Positions 24,950 to 34,200 are shown, counted from the first letter of the stretch. The stretch is DNA of 64,000 nt from Candidatus Rifleibacteriota bacterium (GCA_029560455.1 JAKQKW010000425.1:1-64000); one strand, 5' to 3'. The notes: a model not told the origin generated them from the letters alone. Numbers and translations are program-made.

Positions 24950-26286
24950 CGCTTCTGACTCCTGTAGGGGAACAGCTGCTGCCCGACCTTGTCCCAGATT
25001 TTATCGGTGATGAAGGCCATCAGAACAATGGCAATGAGAACCAGATAGATATCTTTGTTAAGGCCGCGCCTTTGGCTAATAGAAATTAATGAGCCAACTC
25101 CAATGCCAAGGTCAATAATCTCTGCCAAGATGATATAGCCCCAGCCAACCCCAAAGCCAAGACGCATAGCATCGTAGATATTGGGAAGAGCAATTGGAAG
25201 GAGAATTTTATTTAGCGTCTGGAACTTATTTGCCCCCAATGTGTAACCAGTTTGAAGATAAACATTGTCTATTTCTTCGAGCGATTTAACGAATAGTGGC
25301 AAGAAGTATATTGAAAAAGCCATTGCCAAAAACATGACTTTATATACTTCGCCAGTTCCAAATAGTGTCAAACAAAGAGGAACTAGCGCAGGAATTGGAG
25401 TATATCCCGCAAAAAGCATTATTGGTGAGAAGAGAGCTTTAAATTTGCTGAAGGTGCCCATTAAGAGGGATAAAGGGAATACGATAATAAAAGCGATTAA
25501 AAAACCAGCCCCAACACGAAGAAAGCTATAAAGGAGATTTTTGGCCAAGTTTCTTTCAGACCACAAAGATGAGAAGGACCCAAATACTTCTCTAGGACTT
25601 GGCAGAAGAAATTGGCTAATATATCTAGTTTCGACTACTTCGTAACGATAAACAAATTTGGGAGTTGCCGAGGGAGTCGGCGCATCTGCAACGGCTGCAT
25701 TCGGCGTGCTCTGCGGGTCAGCCGGTAAGGTGGTCTGAGCTTCACCTTCGCTCACAGTCGTGGGGTGACCGATATTCGGGGTCGTCTCTGAAACCGGCTG
25801 AGAGATGTTTTCTGATAAAGAAGCGCTGGCTGGCATCTGACTGTCTACAGCTTTTGTCTGTTCCGGTTTTTTTGCTGCAGCCGCCGGAGGTGCAATTTTT
25901 TCGCGGCCGACGATTCTGCCTGGTGGCAAAGTGATTCTGACGCCTTTGCCGAAAATTCTGGCAGGCATATTACCAAGCTTGAAACTTTCGCCTGCTTTGA
26001 TCAGTTTTGTCTGCTGATCTTCATCTTTTTCACCTGCGTATTCGAGGCGGCTCTGATCGATAAAAAGCGAAACTCTCTCGGAAAATCTGGTGCCATCGGG
26101 GGGCGGGGCTTTTTCAAAGCCTTCGAAAGTTCCTTCGGGGAGCGTGACTGTAATGGACTTGCCGGATGTGGCAAGAACCCAGATCAGAAATATGAAAAAA
26201 ATGGGAATAATGCCGAGCAGAATCTGATCGACAAGCTTTACGCCGGTTCTTATTCCGAAAAAATTCTCATGCAGAGTGAATTTCAT
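24946..26286 (-). CDS. ABC transporter permease (NitT/TauT type) with large insertion after TM1
   Basis: A 446-residue inner-membrane permease. TM1 is about 22-42 (ILLGIIPIFFIFLIWVLAT). A segment of roughly 190 residues follows with beta-rich and then Pro/Ala/Thr-rich low-complexity parts, presumably periplasmic. The conserved binding-protein-dependent permease domain starts at about 238 (LLPSPREVFGSFSSLW) and contains the EAA-like loop (QTGYTLGANKFQTLNKILLPIALP). Usual NitT permeases are about 260 residues, so the insert is extra. Bases about 25070-25675, encoding just the permease domain, have a clearly different codon usage. A 12-bp hairpin precedes the gene, and GAGGA lies close to the ATG. 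Confidence 0.9.
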   Translation of the reverse strand: MKFTLHENFFGIRTGVKLVDQILLGIIPIFFIFLIWVLATSGKSITVTLPEGTFEGFEKAPPPDGTRFSERVSLFIDQSRLEYAGEKDEDQQTKLIKAGESFKLGNMPARIFGKGVRITLPPGRIVGREKIAPPAAAAKKPEQTKAVDSQMPASASLSENISQPVSETTPNIGHPTTVSEGEAQTTLPADPQSTPNAAVADAPTPSATPKFVYRYEVVETRYISQFLLPSPREVFGSFSSLWSERNLAKNLLYSFLRVGAGFLIAFIIVFPLSLLMGTFSKFKALFSPIMLFAGYTPIPALVPLCLTLFGTGEVYKVMFLAMAFSIYFLPLFVKSLEEIDNVYLQTGYTLGANKFQTLNKILLPIALPNIYDAMRLGFGVGWGYIILAEIIDLGIGVGSLISISQRRGLNKDIYLVLIAIVLMAFITDKIWDKVGQQLFPYRSQKR

Positions 26287-26302
26287 GCTTCTTCCTCGGG
26301 CA

Positions 26303-26329
26303 GACCGGGTGGGGCGACCCCACCCGGTC
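26303..26329 (-). other. Intercistronic hairpin between the SBP-OmpA and permease genes
   Basis: A perfect 12-bp inverted repeat (26303-26314 with 26318-26329) with a CGA loop lies 8 bases after the binding-protein stop codon and immediately before the permease ribosome-binding site. No T tract follows on either strand, so it is not a standard terminator. A stabilising or attenuating hairpin that keeps the binding protein more abundant than the membrane parts is the likely role, by analogy with other ABC operons. Confidence 0.75.
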
Positions 26330-26337
26330 AGTGTTTA

Positions 26338-27987
26338 TCAGTTGCTTTCGGGCGGGAACACAGAGACTTCGACTCTGCGGTTCAACGCCTGATTCATCGG
26401 ATTGTCGGTGTCGGCGGGTTTGTTCCAGCCTTCGCCTTCAACGACGAATTTTTTCGGGTCGAATTTGTATTTATCGACCAGAGCTTTTTTGACCGCTTCA
26501 GCACGGTTCATACTGAGATCTTTAACGATCTGTTCAGGAATCTTGCCCTTCATCGAGCTGTCGGTATGACCAACGATGGCCACTACAGCACGGTCATAGG
26601 CGCCGACGAGGCGGGCGACCTTGTCGAGTGTGGCTTCGACGTTCGGGTCATAGAGGGTGTTCTGAATGGCATTGCCGGTCAGATCGTGTGCCGGTTCATA
26701 GATATTTGACGAGTTCGGGTAGAAGTTGATTCTGACCGTCTGAGTGATGATCGGGGCTTCAGCGTTGACCTTGTTGTAGGTGGTCGGTACGAACTTGCTG
26801 ACGTAGTTATCCTGGTGGTGTTTGAAGGTGCCGGCCTTTTCGAGGTCTTGAACGATCGAGAAGTCCATGATCTGATTGAACGGAACGGCTTCTTTTACGA
26901 GGCCGGCCTGGTTGTAAACATAGGCGATGCTTTTCCAGGTGCGTTCAAAGTTGGTCGGATTGTTGGCATTGAGGAAGAATTCGCGGTTTTCGGCAAAGTT
27001 GGTCGAGTGAGCGTCGGCTTCCATGGCTTTGACGTCTTCGACTTTCATGCCATAACCGTCGGCCATCCACTGGAAAGCCTGGGCTTTGGTGGTAGCGTTA
27101 GTGAGCATGTCCATGCCTTCGAAGATACCGGCAACCAGGCCCTTGACGATTTCGGGTTTGTCGCGGGCGAAGTCGGCGCGCACAGCCCACACGTCGGCAA
27201 TAAGCTTGTTGGCTTCGGCAGTGGTTGTCAGAATGCGGGTTCCGGCAACTTTTTCGGGGATGGTATAGATATCCGGAGCCCAGCTGACGCAGGCGTCGAT
27301 ACTCGGATCAGATACAAAAGCGGCGGCGGCTTCAAATGCGGTCGAAGTGTATTTGTGGGTAACTTCGCTGAGGCCGATACCGGCGTTGATCAGCAGGTTG
27401 CTGATGAAATACTGCGAGGGGCTGTTCTGGGCGTAAACGATGGTTTTGCCTTTGAGATCAGCCACAGAGCGAATCTTTGAGCGGGTGACGATACCGTCGC
27501 CGCCGCTTGACCAGTCGACCTGCTGGTAAATGCGTGGGGCGGTGCGGCTGTCTTTCATCAGTTCAGGAGCAAACAGCACCATCATATCGAGGGTGCCCCA
27601 GAGAACATGGCTTTCGCCACTGGCATAGCTGTCACGGGCGACGACCGGGTCATCGATCAGCTTGAGGTTGACCTTAAAGCCGTATTTCTTGAAGAAAACG
27701 CTGTCTTCGTTCGGGGCAAAGCCATTGTTGGCGGCGATGATCGGCAGCCAGCCAGCCCAGACGTTGATCGGGAAAACAACTACTTTTTCTTTGTCATCCC
27801 ATTTGTAGCCTGAAGTGCCGGTTACCGGGGGCAGGGTTTCGCGGGGTACGAACTTGTATTCTTTAACCGTGGTGACCGATTCGGTATCGGGTGCTTCTAC
27901 CACTGCGGCTTCCTGGGCCTGAACCACGCTAAAACAGATGGCCAGCATGGCCATGAGAACCAGAAACAGCTTTCCTCTGAAATTCAT
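26338..27987 (-). CDS. Substrate-binding protein (NMT1/SsuA type) fused to OmpA peptidoglycan-binding domain, copy 2
   Basis: A 549-residue protein. The start at 27985-27987 has AGGAG six bases upstream; an in-frame ATG nine codons earlier has none. A signal peptide (KLFLVLMAMLAICFSVVQA) ends near residue 25. Residues about 60-400 are a type-2 periplasmic binding fold of the nitrate/taurine/thiamine-precursor class (VFPINVWAGWLPIIAANNGF, KGKTIVYAQNSPSQYF, SWAPDIYTIPEK). Residues about 430-545 are an OmpA domain (INFYPNSSNIYEP, VAIVGHTDSSMKGK, MNQALNRRVEVSVFP) that should bind diaminopimelate in peptidoglycan. It would therefore be a wall-tethered binding protein serving the adjacent permease. 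The ligand is unknown. Confidence 0.9.
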   Translation of the reverse strand: MNFRGKLFLVLMAMLAICFSVVQAQEAAVVEAPDTESVTTVKEYKFVPRETLPPVTGTSGYKWDDKEKVVVFPINVWAGWLPIIAANNGFAPNEDSVFFKKYGFKVNLKLIDDPVVARDSYASGESHVLWGTLDMMVLFAPELMKDSRTAPRIYQQVDWSSGGDGIVTRSKIRSVADLKGKTIVYAQNSPSQYFISNLLINAGIGLSEVTHKYTSTAFEAAAAFVSDPSIDACVSWAPDIYTIPEKVAGTRILTTTAEANKLIADVWAVRADFARDKPEIVKGLVAGIFEGMDMLTNATTKAQAFQWMADGYGMKVEDVKAMEADAHSTNFAENREFFLNANNPTNFERTWKSIAYVYNQAGLVKEAVPFNQIMDFSIVQDLEKAGTFKHHQDNYVSKFVPTTYNKVNAEAPIITQTVRINFYPNSSNIYEPAHDLTGNAIQNTLYDPNVEATLDKVARLVGAYDRAVVAIVGHTDSSMKGKIPEQIVKDLSMNRAEAVKKALVDKYKFDPKKFVVEGEGWNKPADTDNPMNQALNRRVEVSVFPPESN

Positions 27988-28020
27988 CTCTTGCTCCTTA
28001 TGAAAATATTTCAAAAATTG

Positions 28021-28782
28021 TCAGTTTTTCTGCATCGGGCCCATGCCGCGCTGCGGAACATCATCGCCTGAATCTGTTTCAGCAAGCGGTTGTGCTGAAC
28101 CGGGCATGGAGATGCCGTTCATGGCTGCGAATTCTGCCAGGGCTGCGTCGCCAAGGGCTTCCATTTCGGCTTCTTTCATGGTGACGTTTGAGTTGTCATA
28201 AGAACCGGCGGCAACACGTGAGCGGCCCACGGCCTTGTCACGTCTTTCTTCGAGCAGTTCGGTAACGCGGTTGATCGTATCGCCACTTGAACCGATGCCT
28301 GAGATCATGCCCTTTGCCATTTCCTGGAGTTCGGCCTGGGCTTCGTGCATCTGGGTTTCGCTGACGAGGTTCTGCAGCTTTTCGATTTTCATCTGGGCTT
28401 CGCGAACTGCCACGTCTCTTGATTTTTCAAGATCTTTGAAGGTCTTGTCGGCAATTTCGAGCTGTGACTGATTTTCTTCGAGCTGCTGCTTGACGGTTTG
28501 AAGCTGCAGGGCCAGCTGGCCGGCAACCTTGTTGTTGCCTGCCTTCAGATTGGCGGTAATTTTAGCAGTCAATTCCTTGTCTTTGGCAGACAGGGTTTTG
28601 ACCTGGCGCATCAGGCGCTCGGTGAAGGCAGCGTGATTGGCCAGACTTTCGTTGAACCGCGAAATCTGGTTTCTCAGGTTTTCCTTTTCGGCTTCGATGA
28701 GGGCTTCAGGATTGCTTGATTCAAGCCCTTTGATAAAGAGACTGAAGAAACCTCTAATTAAATTCATCAACCGTTTAAACAT
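28021..28782 (-). CDS. PspA/IM30 (Vipp1) family membrane-remodelling protein
   Basis: A 253-residue PspA/IM30 homologue, a bacterial ESCRT-III superfamily member that coats and repairs the inner membrane. The N-terminal amphipathic helix (FKRLMNLIRGFFSLFIKG) is followed by ESSNPEALIEAEKENL, which matches the family, then a long helical hairpin about 30-165 and further helices. The C-terminal 60 residues are less conserved and end in a Gly/Pro/Met-rich tail. No pspF, pspB or pspC is nearby. Instead it sits between two SBP-OmpA genes, 21 bp after one and 33 bp before the other, in an ABC/AAA+ operon. AGCTCC (complement) provides a good ribosome-binding site. Confidence 0.93.
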   Translation of the reverse strand: MFKRLMNLIRGFFSLFIKGLESSNPEALIEAEKENLRNQISRFNESLANHAAFTERLMRQVKTLSAKDKELTAKITANLKAGNNKVAGQLALQLQTVKQQLEENQSQLEIADKTFKDLEKSRDVAVREAQMKIEKLQNLVSETQMHEAQAELQEMAKGMISGIGSSGDTINRVTELLEERRDKAVGRSRVAAGSYDNSNVTMKEAEMEALGDAALAEFAAMNGISMPGSAQPLAETDSGDDVPQRGMGPMQKN

Positions 28783-28803
28783 TTTCCAGCTCCTTTGGAA
28801 GTT

Positions 28804-30555
28804 TTATTTTTCCGGGGTAAAAACCTGAATTTCGACGCGCCGGTTCAATGCCTGATTCATCGGGTCAGCGGGGTCTGCTGGTTCATCCCAGCCTTTGCCT
28901 TCGACGATGAATTTTTCTCTGGGGAATTTGTATTTTCTGACAAGCGCGCTGCGAACCGAGTTGGCGCGGTCGCTCGACAGATCTTTAACTGCTTTTTCCG
29001 GAACCTTGCCCTTCATCGAACTGTCAGTGTGACCGACGATAGCAACCTGGGCGCGGTCATACTGGCCGACCATGCGGGCAATTTTTTCGAGAGTCGCATC
29101 GACAGTTGGGTCATAAAGAGTGTTCTGAATTGCCTGCCCGAATTCATCGTGTTCTGGCTCATAGACGTTGTCTGAGTTCGGATAAAAGTTGATTCTGACA
29201 GTCTGGGTCAGTACCGGGGCTTCGGCTGAAACCTTTTTGTAGCTTGTAGAAACGAAGCGTGCGACCTGAATCTCTTTTTGTTCAGGAAACATGCCCTTTT
29301 CGACAAACTTTTTGATGACCGAGAAATCGACGACTTCGTCGAAACGAACCGGTGTGCCGATCTGGCCGAGTTCGCGGTAGACGTAGATGATGTTTTTCCA
29401 GGTGCGCTCGAAGTTGGTCGCACTGTTCTTGTTGAGAAAGAAGTTCTGGTTTTCGGCGAAGTTGGTGATGTAGGCATCCTGCTCCATCGATTTGATGTCT
29501 TCGAGCTTCATGCCGTAACCTTCAGCCATCTGTGCGAAGGCGCGGGTTTTGGTGGTTTCGTTCTTCAGCATCGTCATGCCTTCGAAGATGCCGGCGACAA
29601 GGCCTTCAATAACTTCGGGGTGATCTTTGGCAAAGTCGGCTCTGGCGGCCCATACGTCGGTGATCAGACGATTGGCGTCGGCAGTGGTGGTAAGAATCTG
29701 CGTGCCGGCTATCTTTTCGGGGATGGTATAGATGTCGGGAGCCCAGCTGACGCAGGCGTTGATACTTTTGTCGGCAACGAAAGCAGCAGCTGCTTCAAAA
29801 GCTGTTGAGGTGTACTTGTGGGTTACCTTGTTTAACGGAATACCGGCATTGATCAGCAGATTGGTAATAAAATACTGTGACGGGCTGTTCTGGGCATAAA
29901 CGATGGTTTTGCCCTCAAGATCCTTGATCGAGCGAATATTACCGCGAACGACGATGCCGTCGCCGCCGTTCGACCAGTCGATCTGCTGAAAAACACGCGG
30001 AGCGGTGCGGCTGTCTTTCATAAGGCCCGGTGCGAAGAGGGCGATCATATCGAGGGTGCCCCAGAGAATATGTGATTCGCCGGCTGCAAAAGCATCGCGT
30101 GCGACGATCGGGTCGTCGATCAGCTTGAGATTGACCTTGAAACCATATTTTTTGAAGAATACGCTCTCTTCGTTGGGTTCGAAGCCGTTGTTGGCAGCGA
30201 TGATCGGCAGCCAGCCAAACCAGACGTTGATCGGAAAAACGACCACCTTGTTCGCTTCATCCCATTTGTAGGATGAAACGCCGGTGACGGCTGGCAGAGA
30301 CTCGTTCGGAACATAAGTGTATTCCTGCACCGTGGTTACGCCAGCAGTATCAGGGGCTTCAACCTTGACTTTCTGGGTTACCGGTTCGCTGCCGGCGCTG
30401 CTGGCAGTCTGATCACTGGTGCCACTGTTGTCTGACGGAAAAAGGCGATTTTTAAGATCTGGCGAAAACGAAACGGCTGCGGCAAAAATACAGCCGATTA
30501 CGAACATGAACATCACGAACTTCCCGAGGGGGGTTGGGCCTACATCGTTACTCAC
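28804..30555 (-). CDS. Substrate-binding protein fused to OmpA domain, copy 1 (membrane-anchored)
   Basis: A 583-residue paralogue of the 26338-27987 product, with the same binding-protein fold (VFPINVWFGWLPIIAANNGF, GKTIVYAQNSPSQYFITN) and OmpA domain (INFYPNSDNVYEP, VAIVGHTDSSMKGK, NQALNRRVEIQVF). Instead of a cleavable signal it starts with PLGKFVMFMFVIGCIFAAAVSF, a single helix without a clear cleavage site, then a Ser/Thr/Gly linker. It may therefore bridge inner membrane and peptidoglycan. It starts with GTG (30553-30555) behind a strong AGGAGG and is the first gene of the seven-gene operon. Confidence 0.9.
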   Translation of the reverse strand: MSNDVGPTPLGKFVMFMFVIGCIFAAAVSFSPDLKNRLFPSDNSGTSDQTASSAGSEPVTQKVKVEAPDTAGVTTVQEYTYVPNESLPAVTGVSSYKWDEANKVVVFPINVWFGWLPIIAANNGFEPNEESVFFKKYGFKVNLKLIDDPIVARDAFAAGESHILWGTLDMIALFAPGLMKDSRTAPRVFQQIDWSNGGDGIVVRGNIRSIKDLEGKTIVYAQNSPSQYFITNLLINAGIPLNKVTHKYTSTAFEAAAAFVADKSINACVSWAPDIYTIPEKIAGTQILTTTADANRLITDVWAARADFAKDHPEVIEGLVAGIFEGMTMLKNETTKTRAFAQMAEGYGMKLEDIKSMEQDAYITNFAENQNFFLNKNSATNFERTWKNIIYVYRELGQIGTPVRFDEVVDFSVIKKFVEKGMFPEQKEIQVARFVSTSYKKVSAEAPVLTQTVRINFYPNSDNVYEPEHDEFGQAIQNTLYDPTVDATLEKIARMVGQYDRAQVAIVGHTDSSMKGKVPEKAVKDLSSDRANSVRSALVRKYKFPREKFIVEGKGWDEPADPADPMNQALNRRVEIQVFTPEK

Positions 30556-30619
30556 TCTATCCTCCTGAGGCAGATTAACTGATACATCGAGTGCAGCCTT
30601 GCCTGTTATTCAGAATGAT

Positions 30620-30649
30620 AATATACCGACTTTTGCGCAGCCAAAGCAA
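30620..30649 (-). promoter_or_regulatory. Candidate promoter of the SBP-OmpA/PspA/ABC/AAA+ operon
   Basis: On the minus strand TTGCTT (complement of 30644-30649), 18 bp, TATATT (complement of 30620-30625). It is the best pair in the divergent intergenic region, giving a leader of about 55-60 bases before the GTG at 30555. The -35 box is weak (three matches). Confidence 0.35.
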
Positions 30650-30722
30650 CCTTTTTAAACCTCACAGACTAAACTTGTGTACGGACCTGAAAAAAAAGTT
30701 TCATTCTGTCGATAAGGCGAGC

Positions 30723-31295
30723 ATGCGCAAGTTAAAACTGTTTTTCGGCATTTTTGTCTGTCTTTTTGTCAGTCAGGCGGCTTTCTGTCTGACAGGGCCG
30801 ACGCTGCTCATGGATTCACAGCCGAAAAGTACTGAATATGTTTACGGTATTGGTCCGGTAGCCAAATACAAGCGGGTAGCCGCGCCGCAGAACTTTGGCG
30901 GTGACATGAATGTCTGGGGCGTTCGCGCCTTTGCCGGCAAACTCTATGACCCCGAAATCGGAGTGGTATTCTATACCGGCACCCTGAATGGCGAAAGTCT
31001 CAAGTTCAACCTCGAAATGGCCGGGCTGACTCTCGAAGACTCATTCAGGGAAGACGCCCGCGTTAAATGGCGTGCCTCGTTCGGGGTCGGTACCTACCGC
31101 CTGCGCAGCAAAGCGTCGGGGTTCGAGTTCAACAAAGGTTCGTTCACTTTTCTTGAACCGATGATCATCGGGGTTTTGCCGATGACCAGACACATTGTTT
31201 TAGAATTCGGTGCCGGTTATACCTTTGCCGGTGCAACCGGTGTCAGGGTTGAAGGTCTCGCCCTCAATGCCGAACTGCTGATGGGCAAGTTTTAA
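30723..31295 (+). CDS. Probable small outer-membrane beta-barrel protein
   Basis: A 190-residue protein from the ATG at 30723, the first one followed by a signal peptide (KLKLFFGIFVCLFVSQAAFC); an upstream open frame of 44 codons has no such context. AAGG lies about five bases before it. The mature part alternates aromatic and hydrophobic residues in short strands (NVWGVRAFAGKLYDPEIGVVFYTGT, split by Gly/Asn turns) and ends in a strand with a terminal Phe (LNAELLMGKF), as in outer-membrane barrels. I cannot name the family. It is divergent from the PspA operon and meets the TPR gene tail to tail, with the stop codons overlapping. Confidence 0.7.
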   Translation: MRKLKLFFGIFVCLFVSQAAFCLTGPTLLMDSQPKSTEYVYGIGPVAKYKRVAAPQNFGGDMNVWGVRAFAGKLYDPEIGVVFYTGTLNGESLKFNLEMAGLTLEDSFREDARVKWRASFGVGTYRLRSKASGFEFNKGSFTFLEPMIIGVLPMTRHIVLEFGAGYTFAGATGVRVEGLALNAELLMGKF

Positions 31296-34200
31296 CCGGC
31301 TTTTTTCCGGCTGTAAATCTTGTCTGAGCGGTCAAAGGCGTCTTTGAAGTTGATATCGACGCTGCAGATAAGGTCATACATGCGCAGTGCCTCATCGAGC
31401 TTTTTCTCTACCTCGAGCGCGGTGCCAATACGGTAAAGAACGTCCTTGATATTGTCGTCCATCAGTTCCGGGTCGAAATCAAGCGTTTCGATGATTTCGA
31501 GAGCCATCATCGGCTTGTTCTTGCCAAGCCAGGCGTTAGCAAGCATTATACCGGCTTCTTTGTTGCGGTCAGATGCAAAATCAGAGCTCAGCAGCGATAT
31601 TACTTCGTCCCAGCGGCGGGCTCTGGCCTTTTCCTGGGCTGCGGCGAGTTTCATTACCAGTCCCTGAGTGGCCGGTTTCTTTTCTGTCTGAGCTTTGGCA
31701 GGCGGTGGCGGTTCAGGTGCCATCAGATCGTCGGGGCGAATCTGGTTTCGCGAGGAAAAGTCATTGATGGTTGCTGCCACATCAGATTTGGTGGGGCCGC
31801 CGAGTTCTTCGGGCAGATCGTTGGCAAAATCATCGAACAACGATTCGCTCTCTTCAAATGGGTCAAGAGTTGGCAGGTCGATAGATGGCAGCGGGGCAGA
31901 TGTGCCTTTGCGGTTTTCGGCCGGCGAAAGTCTTTCTGGTCCGGGTTTGGCAAAATTTATCGGGTCAGGCAGCACATCAGATGAATACTCATCATTCTTG
32001 AGAAAGTCGGGCAGCGGAATATCGCTTTTGCTTTCCATTTCGAAGCCTTCAGGCGGGGGCTCGACAAAATTATCGAGGTCGATATCGCCGCCGTGCCCGC
32101 CCATTCCTGGTTCGGGCATTCCGGGCATTGGCAGTTCATCTGGAATCTGAGGGAGGCTGTCATCATCGCTGCCACCAAATGCCGTCAGATCTTTTTTAAG
32201 ACCGTTGAGAATTTCGGTCAGCTGTGGGTTACCGGGGTAGCGTTGCAGAAAAGTCTTGTATTGTTCAATTGCCTCGGCAACCTTGTTCATCTTTTTCATC
32301 GACGAGGTATAGACAACATGAATGCCCATATTATTGATGTTTTCATTGAGAACTCTTATGCATTCACGCGCTGCATCTGAATAGCGGTTGATTTTTGAGA
32401 AATTGCGTGCCAGCAGTTCGCGATACTCGATCTTGTCTTTTATTTTGAGAGCTTCTTCGAGAACGGTGATCACTTCGTTGCCCATCGTGCGGTTCTGAAC
32501 ATAGCCTTCGGCCAGAGCGGTGATAACAGGCGGTTCCTTGCCGCCGGTCTGGTAGTAGGTAAACAGTATGTTCATGGCTTCAACAGTTGTGTTGCCGGTC
32601 TGAGAATAATGTCTGGCGAGAACCGGCAGATATTCAGATTTTGCCGGGTTTTCCTTGTAGATGGTTTCATACATGGCGATTGCTTCGTTCGAAGTGTCGT
32701 GGCTGGCCATCGAAGCCTTCGCAAGAAAGCCCCATGCAATTGAATTACCCGGAAATTTTTCGAGGATCAGTCTGGCGTTTTCCTGGCAGCGAACAAAATT
32801 TTTCAGTTCAAAATGGCATTTAACGAGGATTTCGAGAAATTCGCGCTCGACCTGGACCGGCTGTTTTTTATTAAGAGCTTTTTCAGCGACGCTGATCGCC
32901 TTGGTATAGTTCTGTTTCTCAAACATGCGCCGGGCAACTATCAGAGGATCTGACAGCGACAGGGTTATTGCCGGCAGCAATCTCAGCGCGAATACCAGCA
33001 GGAACAGCGCTGCGAAAATGCCAAACCCGACGTGAACAAGAGTCTGGTTGAGCTTATACCAAAGGCCATAACGGAACTGGTTGAAATTAACCTGATTACG
33101 GGCAAAGGCTTCTTCATCACGCATGAACCGCTGGAAAATCTCGTCGGCATCTTCGTAGCGTTCCATGCCGTAGAAAATTTCGAGCTTTGTCCATTCTATG
33201 TCGCGCTTGAACAGCGGGTCGAGGTCTTTCTGCTTCAGAACCTCATCGAGATATTTGAGGGCCTGAACGTAATCGGGCTCAGGCCGCAACAGATAGATTT
33301 TGCCGATATTGAACGCCGCTTCCTTGAAGCGTTCAGGCTCTTCTTTGTAAGCTTCTTCAAAAGTCGGCAGGGCCTGCTCATATTTTTCGATATCAAAAAG
33401 GTCTTTTGCCTTCTTGTAGCGCTTGAAAAGGTCATATTTGGCGTCGATTTTCGCCCTGATTTCCTCTTTGCCGGGCAGATCGGCGTGCAGCTCGATCGCC
33501 TTTTTCCAGTTGTTGTCGGCTTCGTCGTATTTGCGGTTTTCGAACTGCTTAACCGCCTGATTCAGCCAGTATTCAGCTTTCTTGATGTTTTCTGTTTCAG
33601 GGTCGGTTTCGGGCGGTTCAACCGTAACCTTTGGCGGCTCAGGGGAAACGGGCGTCGGGCGCGGAGCAATGTTTGCAGTGTCGACGGGTTCATCAGTGTC
33701 TGGCAGATCATCTGGGTCAGTTGTCAGATCGGGGTTGTCGATATTGCCGGCCATATCAGGATCTTCGTCGGGCAGACCGGTATTTAAATCAGGGTCGTCG
33801 GGCAGGGTATCGTCTTCGTTGCCGGTATTCAGTGCAGCGGTGTTGATCGAAGGGGTTTCCGATGCCGGTTGAGGTTTCGGCTCAGAGGGCAATACCACCG
33901 TCTGTGTCGGGTCATTCTCGAACGGGCTTTCGGGCACTTCCGGAACATCACTTCCACCAGCGACCGGAGTTGCCCGCTTGAGAAAATTGGTGTTGCGGGC
34001 GAGCTTTTTGGCGGTTGCTACGCCATAATTTTTGCATGAATAGAGAAATTGAAAATCTTCGAAAACTACAGGAGAGTCGGGCATACTTTCAAGAACAGTG
34101 CCCATCTGGTCAAAAGCCTGGGCAAGATTGCCTTTGCGGAACAGGATTTTTGCAAAGACAAAATTGGCGGTCGGCCCCGATTTGTTCTCAAGAGCCCTGT

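Noticed and set aside
26815..27480. Open frame of about 220 codons opposite the SBP-OmpA gene
   Set aside because: Antisense to a well-supported gene. Its composition (Val, Phe, Gly and Asp-rich) is typical of a codon-bias shadow, and no start signal is present.
30685..30720. Possible sigma-28-type promoter (AAAAGTTT ... GTCGATAAG) before the small outer-membrane protein gene
   Set aside because: The two elements are only about six bases apart instead of about 11, so the match does not fit a FliA promoter.
31293..31318. CCGGC-TTTTTT-CCGG element between the convergent genes ending near 31292-31295
   Set aside because: Only a four-base palindromic pair is available for a stem, so it is not a convincing terminator.
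33032..33787. Open frame of about 250 codons opposite the large TPR gene
   Set aside because: Antisense shadow of the TPR coding frame with no recognisable domain or start signal.
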